Source: Jannaschia seohaensis
Lineage (GTDB): Bacteria; Pseudomonadota; Alphaproteobacteria; Rhodobacterales; Rhodobacteraceae
DNA: 64,000 nt
Assembly: GCF_900116765.1 (NCBI RefSeq)
Contig: NZ_UETC01000003.1
Coordinates: forward strand, 310,001-374,000
Direction: 5' to 3'
Part shown: positions 27,752 through 36,945 of the stretch, in pieces
Layout: every line of letters starts with the position of its first letter
Position numbering within the stretch: position 1 is the first letter of the stretch
The notes under the pieces: generated by a model
Databases searched by the model: none
Seen by the model: only the letters and a program-made list of their open reading frames with translations
What the model was told of the DNA's origin: nothing
Translations under genes and position numbers: made by a program

Positions 27752-29461
27752 ATGCCCGCCACGATCTCCCGCCGCAGCTATGCCGACATGTACGGCCCCA
27801 CCACGGGCGACAAGGTCCGCCTCGCCGACACGGAGCTCTTCATCGAGGTCGAGCGCGACCTGACCACCTATGGCGAAGAGGTGAAGTTCGGCGGCGGCAA
27901 GGTCATCCGCGACGGCATGGGCCAGTCCCAGCGCACCCGCGCCGAGGGCGCCGTCGACACCGTCATCACCAACGCGCTGATCGTGGACCACACGGGCATC
28001 ATCAAAGCCGATGTGGGCCTGCGGGACGGGCGCATCCACAAGATCGGCAAGGCCGGCAACCCCGACACCCAGCCCGGCGTCGATATCGTCATCGGCCCGG
28101 GCACCGAGGCCATCGCGGGCGAAGGGCGCATCCTCACGGCGGGTGGTTTCGACGCGCATATCCACTTCATCTGCCCGCAGCAGATGGAGGACGGGCTGCA
28201 TTCGGGCGTGACCACCTTCCTCGGCGGTGGCACCGGCCCGGCCCATGGCACGCTGGCGACGACCTGCACGCCGGGCCCCTGGCATATCGGGCGGATGCTC
28301 CAGGCGATGGATGCGATGCCGGTGAACCTCGCGCTGTCTGGCAAGGGCAACGCCACGCTCCGCGCCCCCTTGGAGGAGATGGTCCGCGCGGGCGCCTGCG
28401 CGCTGAAGCTGCACGAGGATTGGGGCACGACGCCGGCCGCCATCGACACCTGCCTCTCGGTCGCCGACGCGATGGACATCCAGGTGATGATCCACACCGA
28501 CACGCTGAACGAGTCCGGCTTCGTCGAGAACACCGTCGCCGCGATGAAGGGCCGCACGATCCACGCCTTCCACACCGAGGGCGCGGGCGGCGGGCACGCG
28601 CCCGACATCATCAAGGTCTGTGGACTGGACCACGTGATCCCGTCCTCCACCAACCCGACGCGACCCTACACGGTCAACACGTTGGAAGAGCATCTCGACA
28701 TGCTGATGGTCTGCCATCACCTCGACAAATCGATCCCCGAGGACGTGGCCTTCGCCGAGAGCCGCATCCGCAAGGAGACCATCGCCGCCGAGGACATCCT
28801 CCACGACATGGGCGCCTTCTCGATCATCGCCTCGGACAGTCAGGCGATGGGGCGCGTGGGCGAGGTTATCATCCGGACTTGGCAGACCGCCGACAAGATG
28901 AAGCGCCAGCGCGGCCGACTCTCGGAAGAGACGGGCGACAACGACAACCTGCGCGTGCGCCGCTACATCGCGAAATACACGATCAACCCCGCGCTGGCCC
29001 ATGGCATGGCCCATGAGATCGGCTCCATCGAGGAAGGCAAGCGCGCCGATCTCTGCCTCTGGAACCCGGCCTTCTTCGGGGTCAAGCCGGAGATGGTGCT
29101 GGTCGGCGGCTCCATCGCGATGGCGCAGATGGGCGATCCGAACGCCTCAATCCCGACGCCGCAGCCGGTCTATTCCCGGCCCATGTGGGGTACGATGGCC
29201 CGCTCGGTGGAGCGGGGCGCGGTTCTGTTCGCGTCGCAGGCGGCGGTCGACGAGGGGATCGGCGCGGCGCTCGGCCTAGCCAAGGACGTGCTGCCGGTGA
29301 AGGGCATCCGCGGGATCGGAAAGAAGGACATGATCCTCAACGACCTGACCCCCAAGGTCGAGGTCGACCCCGAGACCTACGAGGTCCGCGCCGACGGCGA
29401 ATTGCTCACCTGCGAGCCGGCGAAGGTGGTGCCCATGGCGCAGCGGTATTTCCTATTCTGA
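27752..29461 (+). CDS. ureC: Urease alpha subunit
   Basis: Catalytic subunit, 569 residues, full length. It starts [22 protein letters not shown]; the nickel ligands are in [11 protein letters not shown], the carbamylated lysine is in ALKLHEDWG, further ligands are in the [15 protein letters not shown] regions, and the mobile-flap histidine is in MVCHHLD. The stop codon shares one base with the next start (TGATG). Together with ureA and ureB all three structural subunits are intact. Confidence 0.97.
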   Translation: MPATISRRSYADMYGPTTGDKVRLADTELFIEVERDLTTYGEEVKFGGGKVIRDGMGQSQRTRAEGAVDTVITNALIVDHTGIIKADVGLRDGRIHKIGKAGNPDTQPGVDIVIGPGTEAIAGEGRILTAGGFDAHIHFICPQQMEDGLHSGVTTFLGGGTGPAHGTLATTCTPGPWHIGRMLQAMDAMPVNLALSGKGNATLRAPLEEMVRAGACALKLHEDWGTTPAAIDTCLSVADAMDIQVMIHTDTLNESGFVENTVAAMKGRTIHAFHTEGAGGGHAPDIIKVCGLDHVIPSSTNPTRPYTVNTLEEHLDMLMVCHHLDKSIPEDVAFAESRIRKETIAAEDILHDMGAFSIIASDSQAMGRVGEVIIRTWQTADKMKRQRGRLSEETGDNDNLRVRRYIAKYTINPALAHGMAHEIGSIEEGKRADLCLWNPAFFGVKPEMVLVGGSIAMAQMGDPNASIPTPQPVYSRPMWGTMARSVERGAVLFASQAAVDEGIGAALGLAKDVLPVKGIRGIGKKDMILNDLTPKVEVDPETYEVRADGELLTCEPAKVVPMAQRYFLF

Positions 29462-30039
29462 TGCGCGCCTTGGCGCTGGCCTTCCTGCTCGTCCCCTCCG
29501 TCGCGGCGGGCTGTCCCGTCGCGGGGGATATCGAGACGGGGATCCGCATCGTCTATCAGGACGGGACGGAAGAGATATTCCGCCGCGTCACGCCCGGCGA
29601 GGTGGAGGTGCGCTACGATGATAACGGCACGCCGCATCGCGACATGCTGGGCCATGGGTTGTACCTGCTCCGCTCCGGGCCTGTTTCGGGGGGCGCGGCG
29701 GAGGACGTGCTGACGGTCGACTACGGCCATGCGCCCGCCGACCTTCCGCGCCCGGCGCCGGGGCTGACGGTGCGCTTCGACACGACGGAACGGTTCGGAG
29801 ACGATCCGACGGCCGTGCACGAGAGCTATACGGCTGGGGCCGCGACGGATGTGACCGTGGGCGACTGCCTGCTCCGTGCGTTCGAGGTCAAGCTATTGCG
29901 TGAGCAAAGCACAGGTCCGATCGGGGTCGAGCGGGTCCGTTATTTCCCGGACCTGGGGTTCGGCCATGTGTCGGGCGTCAGCGATCCAGGCGCGCCGATG
30001 GAGAGCTTTGCGTTGACGAAGATCGAGGCGATGCGCTGA
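29461..30039 (+). CDS. Exported protein of unknown function after ureC
   Basis: 192 residues beginning at an ATG that shares a base with the ureC stop, so translationally coupled. The N-terminus is a signal peptide ([18 protein letters not shown]); VAAGC could be a lipobox, giving a lipoprotein. Two cysteines follow (residue 18 and a later GDCLLRAFEV). The rest is beta-rich. I do not recognise a domain. Position suggests co-expression with urease but not function. Confidence 0.68.
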   Translation: MRALALAFLLVPSVAAGCPVAGDIETGIRIVYQDGTEEIFRRVTPGEVEVRYDDNGTPHRDMLGHGLYLLRSGPVSGGAAEDVLTVDYGHAPADLPRPAPGLTVRFDTTERFGDDPTAVHESYTAGAATDVTVGDCLLRAFEVKLLREQSTGPIGVERVRYFPDLGFGHVSGVSDPGAPMESFALTKIEAMR

Positions 30040-30139
30040 GACCTCTCCCGAGATGCCAAGTCGAGACCAGCGGAGTGATCGGCCGCCTGCCGCGCCATTG
30101 CCGTGGGTCGGAGACCCAAAGGCGACCCTGCCTTACCGG

Positions 30140-30301
30140 TCAATCGGACGGCGGCGGCGCTTGCCGATGCTCGTCCGCCAGACGGAGCAGATGGGCGCGG
30201 AGCGCGTTGGCCTCCTGCGAGAGCGCGTCGATACGGGACTGGACATCCGACAGGAGGGCCAGGGTCGCTTGCGGGGTCTCAGGACGGGGCAGGTCGAGCA
30301 T
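30140..30301 (-). CDS. Possible small helical protein
   Basis: A 53-residue leftward frame from an ATG at 30301. After a Pro-rich start the sequence is a heptad-like helix (ATLALLSDVQSRIDALSQEANALRAHLLRLADE) compatible with a short coiled coil, then a Pro tail. No clear ribosome-binding sequence is seen. It lies antisense to the direction of the urease genes in the ureC-ureE gap. Coding status is uncertain; the even hydrophobic periodicity is the main support. Confidence 0.35.
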   Translation of the reverse strand: MLDLPRPETPQATLALLSDVQSRIDALSQEANALRAHLLRLADEHRQAPPPSD

Positions 30302-30469
30302 GGCAACAGGCTGCCAAGAAATGCGTAAAGATTGGGTTAACAACTGGGCCATTCGCGGGCAGGCCCGGCGGCGGCGGCCGAGGGCGTCCCTCCCGAGCGC
30401 CCGAGCCGTCTGGTCATTCGGGCGCTGTCGGGGGATGGAGCCTTGGGAGAGATGACGGGAGGATCGCGC

Positions 30470-30928
30470 ATGGATGGTGAAGAAACGGTGAAGCTGCTGG
30501 ATCATCTCCACGCGCCCGCCGACACGATCCGCCTCGACTACGACGCGCGTCTGGTGCGGCGGAAACGGCTGGTGACTGAGGGCGGGCGGGCCGTGCATCT
30601 CGACCTGCCCGAACTGACCGACCTGTCGCATTACGCCGGTCTGCGCCTGCCTGACGGCACCGAGATCGCGCTGGAGGCCGCGCCCGAGCCCGTTCTGGTG
30701 ATCCGTGGCGATCTGCCTCGGCTGGCCTGGCATATCGGCAACCGCCACACCCCCTGCCAGATGGGCGGCGACCATCTGGTGATCCGGGACGACCATGTGC
30801 TGCGGGGGATGCTGGAAGGTCTCGGCGCCGAGATCCAGGAAGACGCCCGGCCGTTCCACCCCGAGGGTGGCGCCTACGGTCACGGCAGGACGATGGGTCA
30901 CGATCACGGGCACAGCCATGATCACTGA
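30470..30928 (+). CDS. ureE: Urease nickel metallochaperone UreE
   Basis: Delivers nickel to the urease activation complex. From the ATG at 30470, with GGGAGGA 6 bases upstream, the product is 152 residues. It has the N-terminal peptide-binding domain (RLDYDARLVRRKRL, HLDLPELTDLS) and the metal-binding domain with WHIGNRHTPCQM and DHVLRGMLEGLGAEI. The C-terminus is histidine-rich (GHDHGHSHDH), a nickel-storage feature. The final codons overlap ureF. Confidence 0.93.
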   Translation: MDGEETVKLLDHLHAPADTIRLDYDARLVRRKRLVTEGGRAVHLDLPELTDLSHYAGLRLPDGTEIALEAAPEPVLVIRGDLPRLAWHIGNRHTPCQMGGDHLVIRDDHVLRGMLEGLGAEIQEDARPFHPEGGAYGHGRTMGHDHGHSHDH

Positions 30929-31535
30929 CCTTCTGCGCCTGACGCAATGGCTGTCCCCGGCCTTCCCGCTCTCGGGCTACGCCTATTCCCACGGGCTGGA
31001 GGCCGCGATGGCCGAGGGCCGGGTGCGGGACGCGGAGACGTGCCGCGCCTGGACCGAGACCGTGCTGCGCCGGGGGACCGGCGCGCTCGACGCCTGGGCG
31101 ATCCGGCGCGTTCTGGCCGGGGACGACCCGGAGGAGGTGGCCGACGTGATCCGGGCCCGCGCCGGCTGTGCCGAGCGCTGGACGGAGACGCGCGACATGG
31201 GCGCGGCCTTCGAGGCGGCCGCCACGGCGATGGGGGAGCCGGAGCGCGGAACGCACCCGCTGCCTGTCGCGCTGGCCCTGCGGGCGCGGGGCATGGAAGC
31301 GGAGACGGTCGCCGCGCTCTACCTGCAATCGCTGGCCGCGCAGATCGTCTCGGCCGCCACCCGGTTCCTTCCCCTGGGGCAGACCGAAGCGCAGGCGGTG
31401 CTGCGCGACCTGCACCCGGTCATCGCCGAGATCGCCGCCCTTGACGCGCTGGAGCCGCCCGTGGGCGGGGCGCTCCTGGCGGAGCTCGACGCGATGGCGC
31501 ATGAGACCTTGCAGCCCCGGATCTTCCGGACGTGA
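30918..31535 (+). CDS. ureF: Urease accessory protein UreF
   Basis: All-helical partner of UreD and UreG in nickel insertion. The 205-residue product starts MITDLLRLTQWLSPAFPLSG, with the YSHGLEAAM segment, and has the QIVSAATRFLPLGQTEAQ region typical of UreF. Its start lies inside the His-rich end of ureE, an 11-base overlap that implies coupled translation. Confidence 0.92.
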   Translation: MITDLLRLTQWLSPAFPLSGYAYSHGLEAAMAEGRVRDAETCRAWTETVLRRGTGALDAWAIRRVLAGDDPEEVADVIRARAGCAERWTETRDMGAAFEAAATAMGEPERGTHPLPVALALRARGMEAETVAALYLQSLAAQIVSAATRFLPLGQTEAQAVLRDLHPVIAEIAALDALEPPVGGALLAELDAMAHETLQPRIFRT

Positions 31536-31566
31536 TCCGCCGCTTCTGTCGGGGGGCCGGGACAGG

Positions 31567-31974
31567 GTGATCGTCGCGGCTATCATCTGGTCCGTCGTGC
31601 TGGCCGATCTGGCGACCCTCCACTTGCTCTGGGCCGCCCGCATCTGGTTCTCCATCCGCGAGGAAGCAGAACTGGCCCGCGCCGTCGTCGGCACCGCAGG
31701 CGTCGAGCGGATGCCGGGGCCCGTCCTCTGCGCCGCCGTCGCGTTGGCGCTTGGACTGGCTGCGACGCTGCCCTGGTGGGCGGCGTTCGGCTTGCAGCGC
31801 GCGGCCCTCCTGGCGCTCTCCGTGGTGTTCTTCCTGCGCGGCCTCGCGCCCTTCACCGGCCCCTGGGCCCGCCTGACCCCGGAGGAGCCGTTCCGCCGTC
31901 TGGACCGGGCCGCTTTTGGCCCGCTTTGTCTGGCGCTTGCGGTGCTGGCCGCCTCCCTCGGGAGTGTGGCATGA
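31567..31974 (+). CDS. DUF3995-like small membrane protein
   Basis: 135 residues from a GTG at 31567, with four predicted membrane helices (about residues 2-24, 52-72, 76-94, 112-132). The spacing and the PGP and RLTPEEPFRRLDR loop resemble DUF3995 proteins, which often lie in or beside urease clusters of Rhodobacteraceae. A role in nickel or urea uptake is conceivable but not shown by sequence. Confidence 0.65.
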   Translation: MIVAAIIWSVVLADLATLHLLWAARIWFSIREEAELARAVVGTAGVERMPGPVLCAAVALALGLAATLPWWAAFGLQRAALLALSVVFFLRGLAPFTGPWARLTPEEPFRRLDRAAFGPLCLALAVLAASLGSVA

Positions 31975-32022
31975 GCGACCCAAGGGCCAAACCCGCCCAC
32001 CCCTGATCATGGAGCGCCCAGA

Positions 32023-32640
32023 ATGACCTCTCCCCACGGCCCCCTCCGCATCGGCATCGGTGGCCCCGTCGGCGCCGGCAAGACCACCTTGACCGAGCGG
32101 CTGGCGCGGGCGCTGGCGCAAGACCTCTCGATCGCCGTCATCACCAACGACATCTACACCCGGGAGGATGCCGAGTTCCTGATGCGCGCCCAGGCCCTGC
32201 CGCAGGATCGTATCCGCGGGGTCGAGACCGGCGGCTGCCCGCATACCGCCATCCGCGAGGACGCCTCGATCAACCTCGCGGCCATCGCCGATCTGCGGGC
32301 GGCGCATCCGGATCTGGACATCGTGCTGATCGAAAGCGGCGGCGACAACCTCGCCGCGACCTTCTCACCCGAACTGGCCGATCTGTCGCTCTATGTGATC
32401 GACACGGCGGCAGGCCAGGACATACCGCGCAAGCGGGGGCCCGGGGTCACGCGCTCCGACCTGCTGATCCTGAACAAGACCGACCTCGCGCCCCATGTTG
32501 GCGTCGATCTCGATCAGGCCCGCGCCGATCTGGACGTGGCGCGGGCCGGGCGGCCCTATGTCATGGCTGCCCTACGGCACGGCACCGGCGTCGACGAGAT
32601 CGTCGCCTTCATCCGCCAGGAGGGCGGCTTCGACTCCTGA
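32023..32640 (+). CDS. ureG: Urease accessory GTPase UreG
   Basis: SIMIBI-class GTPase that powers nickel insertion into urease. The 205-residue sequence has the P-loop [13 protein letters not shown] near residue 8, the nickel-binding [13 protein letters not shown] (Cys-Pro-His), the LIESGGDNL switch, and the NKTDLAP specificity motif. GGAG precedes the ATG by about 8 bases. Last gene of the urease locus; there is no nickel transporter downstream. Confidence 0.96.
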   Translation: MTSPHGPLRIGIGGPVGAGKTTLTERLARALAQDLSIAVITNDIYTREDAEFLMRAQALPQDRIRGVETGGCPHTAIREDASINLAAIADLRAAHPDLDIVLIESGGDNLAATFSPELADLSLYVIDTAAGQDIPRKRGPGVTRSDLLILNKTDLAPHVGVDLDQARADLDVARAGRPYVMAALRHGTGVDEIVAFIRQEGGFDS

Positions 32641-33033
32641 CGGAAGGTCGTCGGGAGCGGTCTGCCGAGACATGGTTCTCTCGCCCGTCTCAGCGGGAAA
32701 AGGCGGAGAGCCTCGACAGCACCGCGCCTGTCACTGCCATCGGTTGGGCGGGGAACCGCGTCTCGGACCTGGAGGCTGCTAGCGCCTTTCCGACGCCGTC
32801 CTGCGAGATGACGCAGCCTCAGAGGTGGCCCAACCTGGGCGGCGTCTATCCCGCCTCCAAGAGCGGCGCCTCCCGTCACCTCTACCAAGGCTCCCCGCCG
32901 CGCTCAGCCGCTGGCGCTGTGGGTCTGGGGCGCAACCGAACGGTGATTGCCTGGGACGAACGCCTTGGCGACGTCTCGATGGTACGCCTGAACCGCGTCC
33001 CCTCTCGGCCAGTCTGCCGATGGGCGAGGGGCT
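32641..33033. other. Intergenic region after ureG, no gene seen
   Basis: About 390 bases between convergent ureG and tatD. Frames on both strands lack family resemblance and no strong hairpin with a T-run is seen. It is less G/C-patterned than neighbouring genes and may be a decayed gene, but no relic can be named. Confidence 0.45.
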
Positions 33034-33837
33034 CTACGTGCCGGCCCGAGAGCCGCCCGCGGCCTTCCAGAACAGCCGCTGGAAATTCGCCTCGGTCTGA
33101 GCGGCGAAGTCCGCATAGTCCATCTCGAACACCTCCGCCCCGACCCGCGCAGTATGGGCGACGAAGCCCGGCTCGTTGCGCTTGCCGCGATGGGGCGGCG
33201 GGGCGAGATAGGGGGCGTCGGTCTCCACCAGGATGCGGTCGCGCGGAGCGGCGGCGAAGATGTCGCGCAGGGCCTGCGACTTGGGAAAGGCCGCGATCCC
33301 CGACATCGAGAGGTAGAAGCCGAGTTCCAGCGCCGCCTCGGCCAGCCCCGGCCCGCTGCTGAAGCAATGCATCACGCAGGAATAGGCGCCCGCGTGATGT
33401 TCCTCCGCGAGGATCGAAGCCATGTCCTCATCGGCGTCGCGGGCATGGATGATGAGCGGCAGACCGGTCCGGCGTGCGGCTTCGATATGCAGGCGCAAGC
33501 TCTCCTGCTGCACGTCCTTGCTGTCGGCGGTGTAGTGATAATCGAGCCCGGTCTCGCCGATCCCGACCATCTTCGGATGCTCCGCCAGTTTCTCCAGCTC
33601 TTCCACCGTCGCCATCGGCTCGTCCGCGGCGGACATTGGATGGGTGCCCGCCGCCCAGAAGACGGGCGCATGGGCCTCGGCCAGGGCTCGCACCGTGGGG
33701 GCCTGACGCAGCTTGGTGCAGATGGTGACCATCCGGTGCACCCCCGCTGCGGCGGCCCGGTCCAGCAGATCGGGCAGCTCTCCATCGAATTGCGGGAAGT
33801 CCAGGTGGCAATGACTGTCGGTGATGCGCGGTTCCAT
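33034..33837 (-). CDS. TatD family metal-dependent hydrolase
   Basis: 267-residue TIM-barrel metal hydrolase of the TatD/YcfH (DNase) family. It begins MEPRITDSHCHLDFPQFDG with the HxH metal site, followed by GTHPMSA, GIGETGLDYHY, IIHARDAD, MHCFSSG, and ETDAPYLAPPPHRGKRNEP, all family hallmarks. The start at 33837 is chosen because the short upstream extension is Pro/Gly-rich. It lies 38 bases after holB and belongs to the tmk-holB transcript. Confidence 0.93.
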   Translation of the reverse strand: MEPRITDSHCHLDFPQFDGELPDLLDRAAAAGVHRMVTICTKLRQAPTVRALAEAHAPVFWAAGTHPMSAADEPMATVEELEKLAEHPKMVGIGETGLDYHYTADSKDVQQESLRLHIEAARRTGLPLIIHARDADEDMASILAEEHHAGAYSCVMHCFSSGPGLAEAALELGFYLSMSGIAAFPKSQALRDIFAAAPRDRILVETDAPYLAPPPHRGKRNEPGFVAHTARVGAEVFEMDYADFAAQTEANFQRLFWKAAGGSRAGT

Positions 33838-33875
33838 GGGCGGGCTGCTAGGGCGGCCCGGCCCCGGGTGCAAGC

Positions 33876-34934
33876 TCAGACCTTGCGCGCCTGGACGTCT
33901 ATGGCGGCCAACGCGTCCCAGACGATCGCGGCGGCATCCACATTGACGGCCCGGGCATGGGCCGCACGGTCCGCGATCTGTTGCGCCAGCGTCGCCCAGG
34001 CGCGGGCGGCCACGTCATGGGGCGAAAGGCGGGCCAAGGCTTGGCTCTCGGTGGAATCGGCGCCCTCCGGCATGCCCAGCAACCCGGCCCGCGCGGCGCG
34101 ATGCATCAGCCGGTCGATAGCGTCGAGCGTCTGTTGCAGCCGGTCGGACCCCTGCCGCCCCGCGCAGGCATCGGCCATCCGCCGCGCCGCGCCCCGGTCC
34201 ATCTGACGGCTCGCGAAAAGCGCGACCAGCTGCGCATAGATCTCCGCCCCGCCCGCGCCCAGAGACAGCGCCGCTCCGACCGAGCCATCCGCCAGGGCGA
34301 GCCCCGACTCGTCTCCGCCCGCCTGCGCCACGGCCTGGGCCAGCGACGCACCGTCCAGCCGCCCGAGCCGCAGCACCCGGCACCGGCTGCGGATCGTCGG
34401 CAAGAGGCCGGCAGGCTTTTGCGCAACCAGCAGCAGGGTCGCCCGCTTCGGCGGCTCCTCCAAGAGCTTCAGGATCGCGTTGGCCGCCGAGGGGTTCAGA
34501 TCGTCGGCGGCATCCACCAGCACGACTCGTCGGCCCCCCGCCGAGAGGCCGAAGAAGCCCCCCAGCCGCCGAACCTCATCGACGGTGATATCTTGTTTGA
34601 GCCGCTTGGCCTTCTCGTCCCAGGGACGGCGCAACAGCATCAGCCCCGGCTCCGACAGCGCCGCGATGCGCGGCAGGGCAGGGTGCCCCGCCGGCGGATC
34701 GAGGCTGGGGGCGGGCAGAGGCGGATCGGTCAGCAGAAACCGCGCGATCCGCCAGGCCAGCGTCGCCTTGCCCACGCCGCGCGGCCCGGTCAGCAGCCAG
34801 CCATGGTGCAACCGGGCCGAGTTCCATGCGTCCAGAAAGGTCGCCTCCGCCGCGTCCTGGCCGAACAGCCGCGCCGTCTCTCGCGGGTGGGGCGCGTCGC
34901 CCAGGCGGTCCGGCTCGGGCGGCAGGTCGCTCAT
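33876..34934 (-). CDS. holB: DNA polymerase III delta' subunit
   Basis: Clamp-loader subunit, 352 residues. The AAA+ region shows GPRGVGKATLAWR (P-loop, where the usual T/S is preceded by A), the sensor region VVLVDAADDLNPSAANAILKLLEEPP, and LLVAQKPAGLLPTIRSRC. These are the standard delta' signatures. Its start overlaps the tmk stop by 4 bases. The cysteine cluster of some delta'/gamma zinc modules is not evident. Confidence 0.93.
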   Translation of the reverse strand: MSDLPPEPDRLGDAPHPRETARLFGQDAAEATFLDAWNSARLHHGWLLTGPRGVGKATLAWRIARFLLTDPPLPAPSLDPPAGHPALPRIAALSEPGLMLLRRPWDEKAKRLKQDITVDEVRRLGGFFGLSAGGRRVVLVDAADDLNPSAANAILKLLEEPPKRATLLLVAQKPAGLLPTIRSRCRVLRLGRLDGASLAQAVAQAGGDESGLALADGSVGAALSLGAGGAEIYAQLVALFASRQMDRGAARRMADACAGRQGSDRLQQTLDAIDRLMHRAARAGLLGMPEGADSTESQALARLSPHDVAARAWATLAQQIADRAAHARAVNVDAAAIVWDALAAIDVQARKV

Positions 34935-35527
34935 GGCAGGAGGGCGCGGACCCGCGCCGCGACGGTGTCCGCATCGGCATCGCCGTCGACGACCCGAATC
35001 CGGTCGGGATAGTCCCGGGCCAGCGCTGCATAGCCCGCCCGCACCGTGTGCTGGAAGTCCAGGCCGAGCTGCTCGAACCGGTCCTCCTCATGGCCCCGCG
35101 CAAGGCCACGGGCCAGCGCACGCTCCGGCTCCATGTCGATGACGAAGGTCAGGTCCGGCTCCCGCGCGATGACCAGATCCTGGAGCGCATCGACCATGAC
35201 CCGGTCGCCGCCCCGCGTCGCCTGATAGACGCGGGTGCTATCGGTCCACCGGTCCGAGACCACCCAATCGCCCCGCGCCAGGGCCGGCGCGATTCGGCGT
35301 TCGAGATTGTCCCTGCGGGCTGCCATGTAGAGAAGCAGTTCGGTGACCGGCGACCAACGGCCGGGATCGCCTTCCACAAGCAGGGCGCGAACGGCCTCCG
35401 CCCCCTCCGAGCCGCCCGGCTCCCGCGTGAGCAGGACCGGCCGGCCCTGCGCTTCCAGGTGCCGCGCCAGAAGCCGCGCTTGGGTCGACTTCCCGCAGCC
35501 GTCGATGCCTTCGAAAGAGATGAACAT
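34931..35527 (-). CDS. tmk: Thymidylate kinase
   Basis: Phosphorylates dTMP to dTDP. The 198-residue sequence starts MFISFEGIDGCGKSTQARLL (P-loop at about residues 7-14), has the LTREPGGSEGAEAVR motif with the DR(E/Y)-type region, SDRWTDSTRVYQ, and the LID segment near RGHEEDRFEQL. The downstream holB start overlaps its stop. Confidence 0.96.
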   Translation of the reverse strand: MFISFEGIDGCGKSTQARLLARHLEAQGRPVLLTREPGGSEGAEAVRALLVEGDPGRWSPVTELLLYMAARRDNLERRIAPALARGDWVVSDRWTDSTRVYQATRGGDRVMVDALQDLVIAREPDLTFVIDMEPERALARGLARGHEEDRFEQLGLDFQHTVRAGYAALARDYPDRIRVVDGDADADTVAARVRALLP

Positions 35528-35589
35528 GGAGGGCGGCCGAGAATTCCTGTCAAATTTGAAGGAAACGCGCCATCGAGCCCCGCGCGCCT

Positions 35590-35640
35590 CCTTCTTCCCT
35601 GTTCAAATATCCCGGGGGTCCGGGGGCAGAGCCCCCGGTC
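35590..35640 (-). repeat. Intergenic hairpin-plus-tail repeat, copy C
   Basis: In the 210-base gap between the leftward dacA-like gene and tmk. Tail CTTCTTCCCTGTTCAAATAT is followed by CCCGGGGG and the arms CCGGGGGC-AGA-GCCCCCGG. It is the cleanest hairpin of the family and would form in the dacA transcript downstream of its stop. Confidence 0.6.
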
Positions 35641-35737
35641 CGACGATCTCGGCGCGCGCGACCGTGGCTCGGGGCACCGAAGCCTTACCGCGCGACGCCC
35701 CGATGTGAAATCGAAAAGCCCGCGCGGGCGGCCCGCC

Positions 35738-36901
35738 CTATTGGAACCGCTCCATCGCCTCGCCGATCAGGATGCTCGCGACCTCCGCCCCGGTGATCTG
35801 GATGCGCCGCCAGGGGCCTGCCTGCGGCACATCTGCGCCCGCGACGAGGGGGATCTCGACCGGCGGCACGCCCGGATGGCTCAGCGTCAGGGTCGCCAGC
35901 CGGGTTCCGGCGGTCACGGGCGCGCGGATCGGGCCGTCATAGGTGATCTCGCCCGTGACCTTCTCCCGCCCCGTCACCGGCAGCAGCAGGGTCACGCCGT
36001 CCTCGGGCACCAGGGGCACGGTCGCGGATTCGCCCATGAAGACCTCGGCCTGCATGACCGGCTCGCTGGGATCGTCCAGCAGGCGTTCTTCGGCGAATTG
36101 GCGGAAGGCCCAGTTGACGATGCGCTCGCTCTCTTCGGCGCGGGCTTCCTCGGTCTCCAGGCCGGAGACGACGAAGGTCACCCGCCGGTCGCCTTGCACA
36201 GCCGAGCCGACGAGGCCGTATCCCGCTTCCTGGGTGTGGCCCGTCTTCAGGCCATCCGCCCCGATTCCCAGCCGCAGCAGGGGGTTCCGGTTGAAGCGAT
36301 TGGCCGAGGAACGGCCGTCGAAAGCGAATTCCGTCTCGTCGAAATAGTCATAATATTCCGGGTATTCGGTGATGATGGTCTCGGCCAGGGTCGCCAGATC
36401 CCGCATCGACATCACATGCCCCGGCGCGGGCCAGCCCGAGGCGTTGCGGAACACGCTGTCCATCATGCCCAACTCACGGGCCCGTTCCGTCGCCATGCGG
36501 GCAAAGCCCTCTTCGGTGCCGTCGGGGCTGAGCGCTTCGGCCAGCACGACCGTCGCGTCATTGCCGGACATCACGACGATGCCGCGGATCAAGTCCTCGA
36601 CCGAGACCCGGTCCCGCGGATCGAGAAACATGGTCGAGCCGCCAAAGCTCGACGCATGTTCGGAGACCGGTAGGACCGTGTCCAGCGACAGCCGGCCGTC
36701 CTTCAGCGCCTCGAAGGTCATCAGCAGGGTCATCAGCTTCGACATCGAAGCCGGCGGCAGCGGGATGTCGGCATTCTTCGACATCAGGACTTGGCCGGTA
36801 TTGTGGTCGATGACGATGGCCGAGCCGGCACGGGTCTGAAACTCCTGCGCCCCGAGAGACGCAGTGCTGAGCAGGAGGGCGGCGATCGCGGAACGGAGCA
36901 T
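35738..36901 (-). CDS. D-alanyl-D-alanine carboxypeptidase (penicillin-binding protein 5/6 type)
   Basis: Periplasmic peptidoglycan carboxypeptidase, 387 residues from the ATG at 36901. A signal peptide (about 1-19, ending LGAQ) is followed by the serine-protease-like domain with SxxK at 52-55 (SMSK), SGN at 112-114 and KTG at 219-221. The C-terminal beta-domain (about 270-360) precedes an amphipathic end (AEVASILIGEAMERFQ) expected to anchor to the membrane. It lies between a SPOR protein and tmk. Matches DacA/DacC-type enzymes. Confidence 0.92.
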   Translation of the reverse strand: MLRSAIAALLLSTASLGAQEFQTRAGSAIVIDHNTGQVLMSKNADIPLPPASMSKLMTLLMTFEALKDGRLSLDTVLPVSEHASSFGGSTMFLDPRDRVSVEDLIRGIVVMSGNDATVVLAEALSPDGTEEGFARMATERARELGMMDSVFRNASGWPAPGHVMSMRDLATLAETIITEYPEYYDYFDETEFAFDGRSSANRFNRNPLLRLGIGADGLKTGHTQEAGYGLVGSAVQGDRRVTFVVSGLETEEARAEESERIVNWAFRQFAEERLLDDPSEPVMQAEVFMGESATVPLVPEDGVTLLLPVTGREKVTGEITYDGPIRAPVTAGTRLATLTLSHPGVPPVEIPLVAGADVPQAGPWRRIQITGAEVASILIGEAMERFQ

Positions 36902-36945
36902 CTGGCAGCTTCTCCGGTTGTGAGCGTTCGGCGTCATATAAGGCG

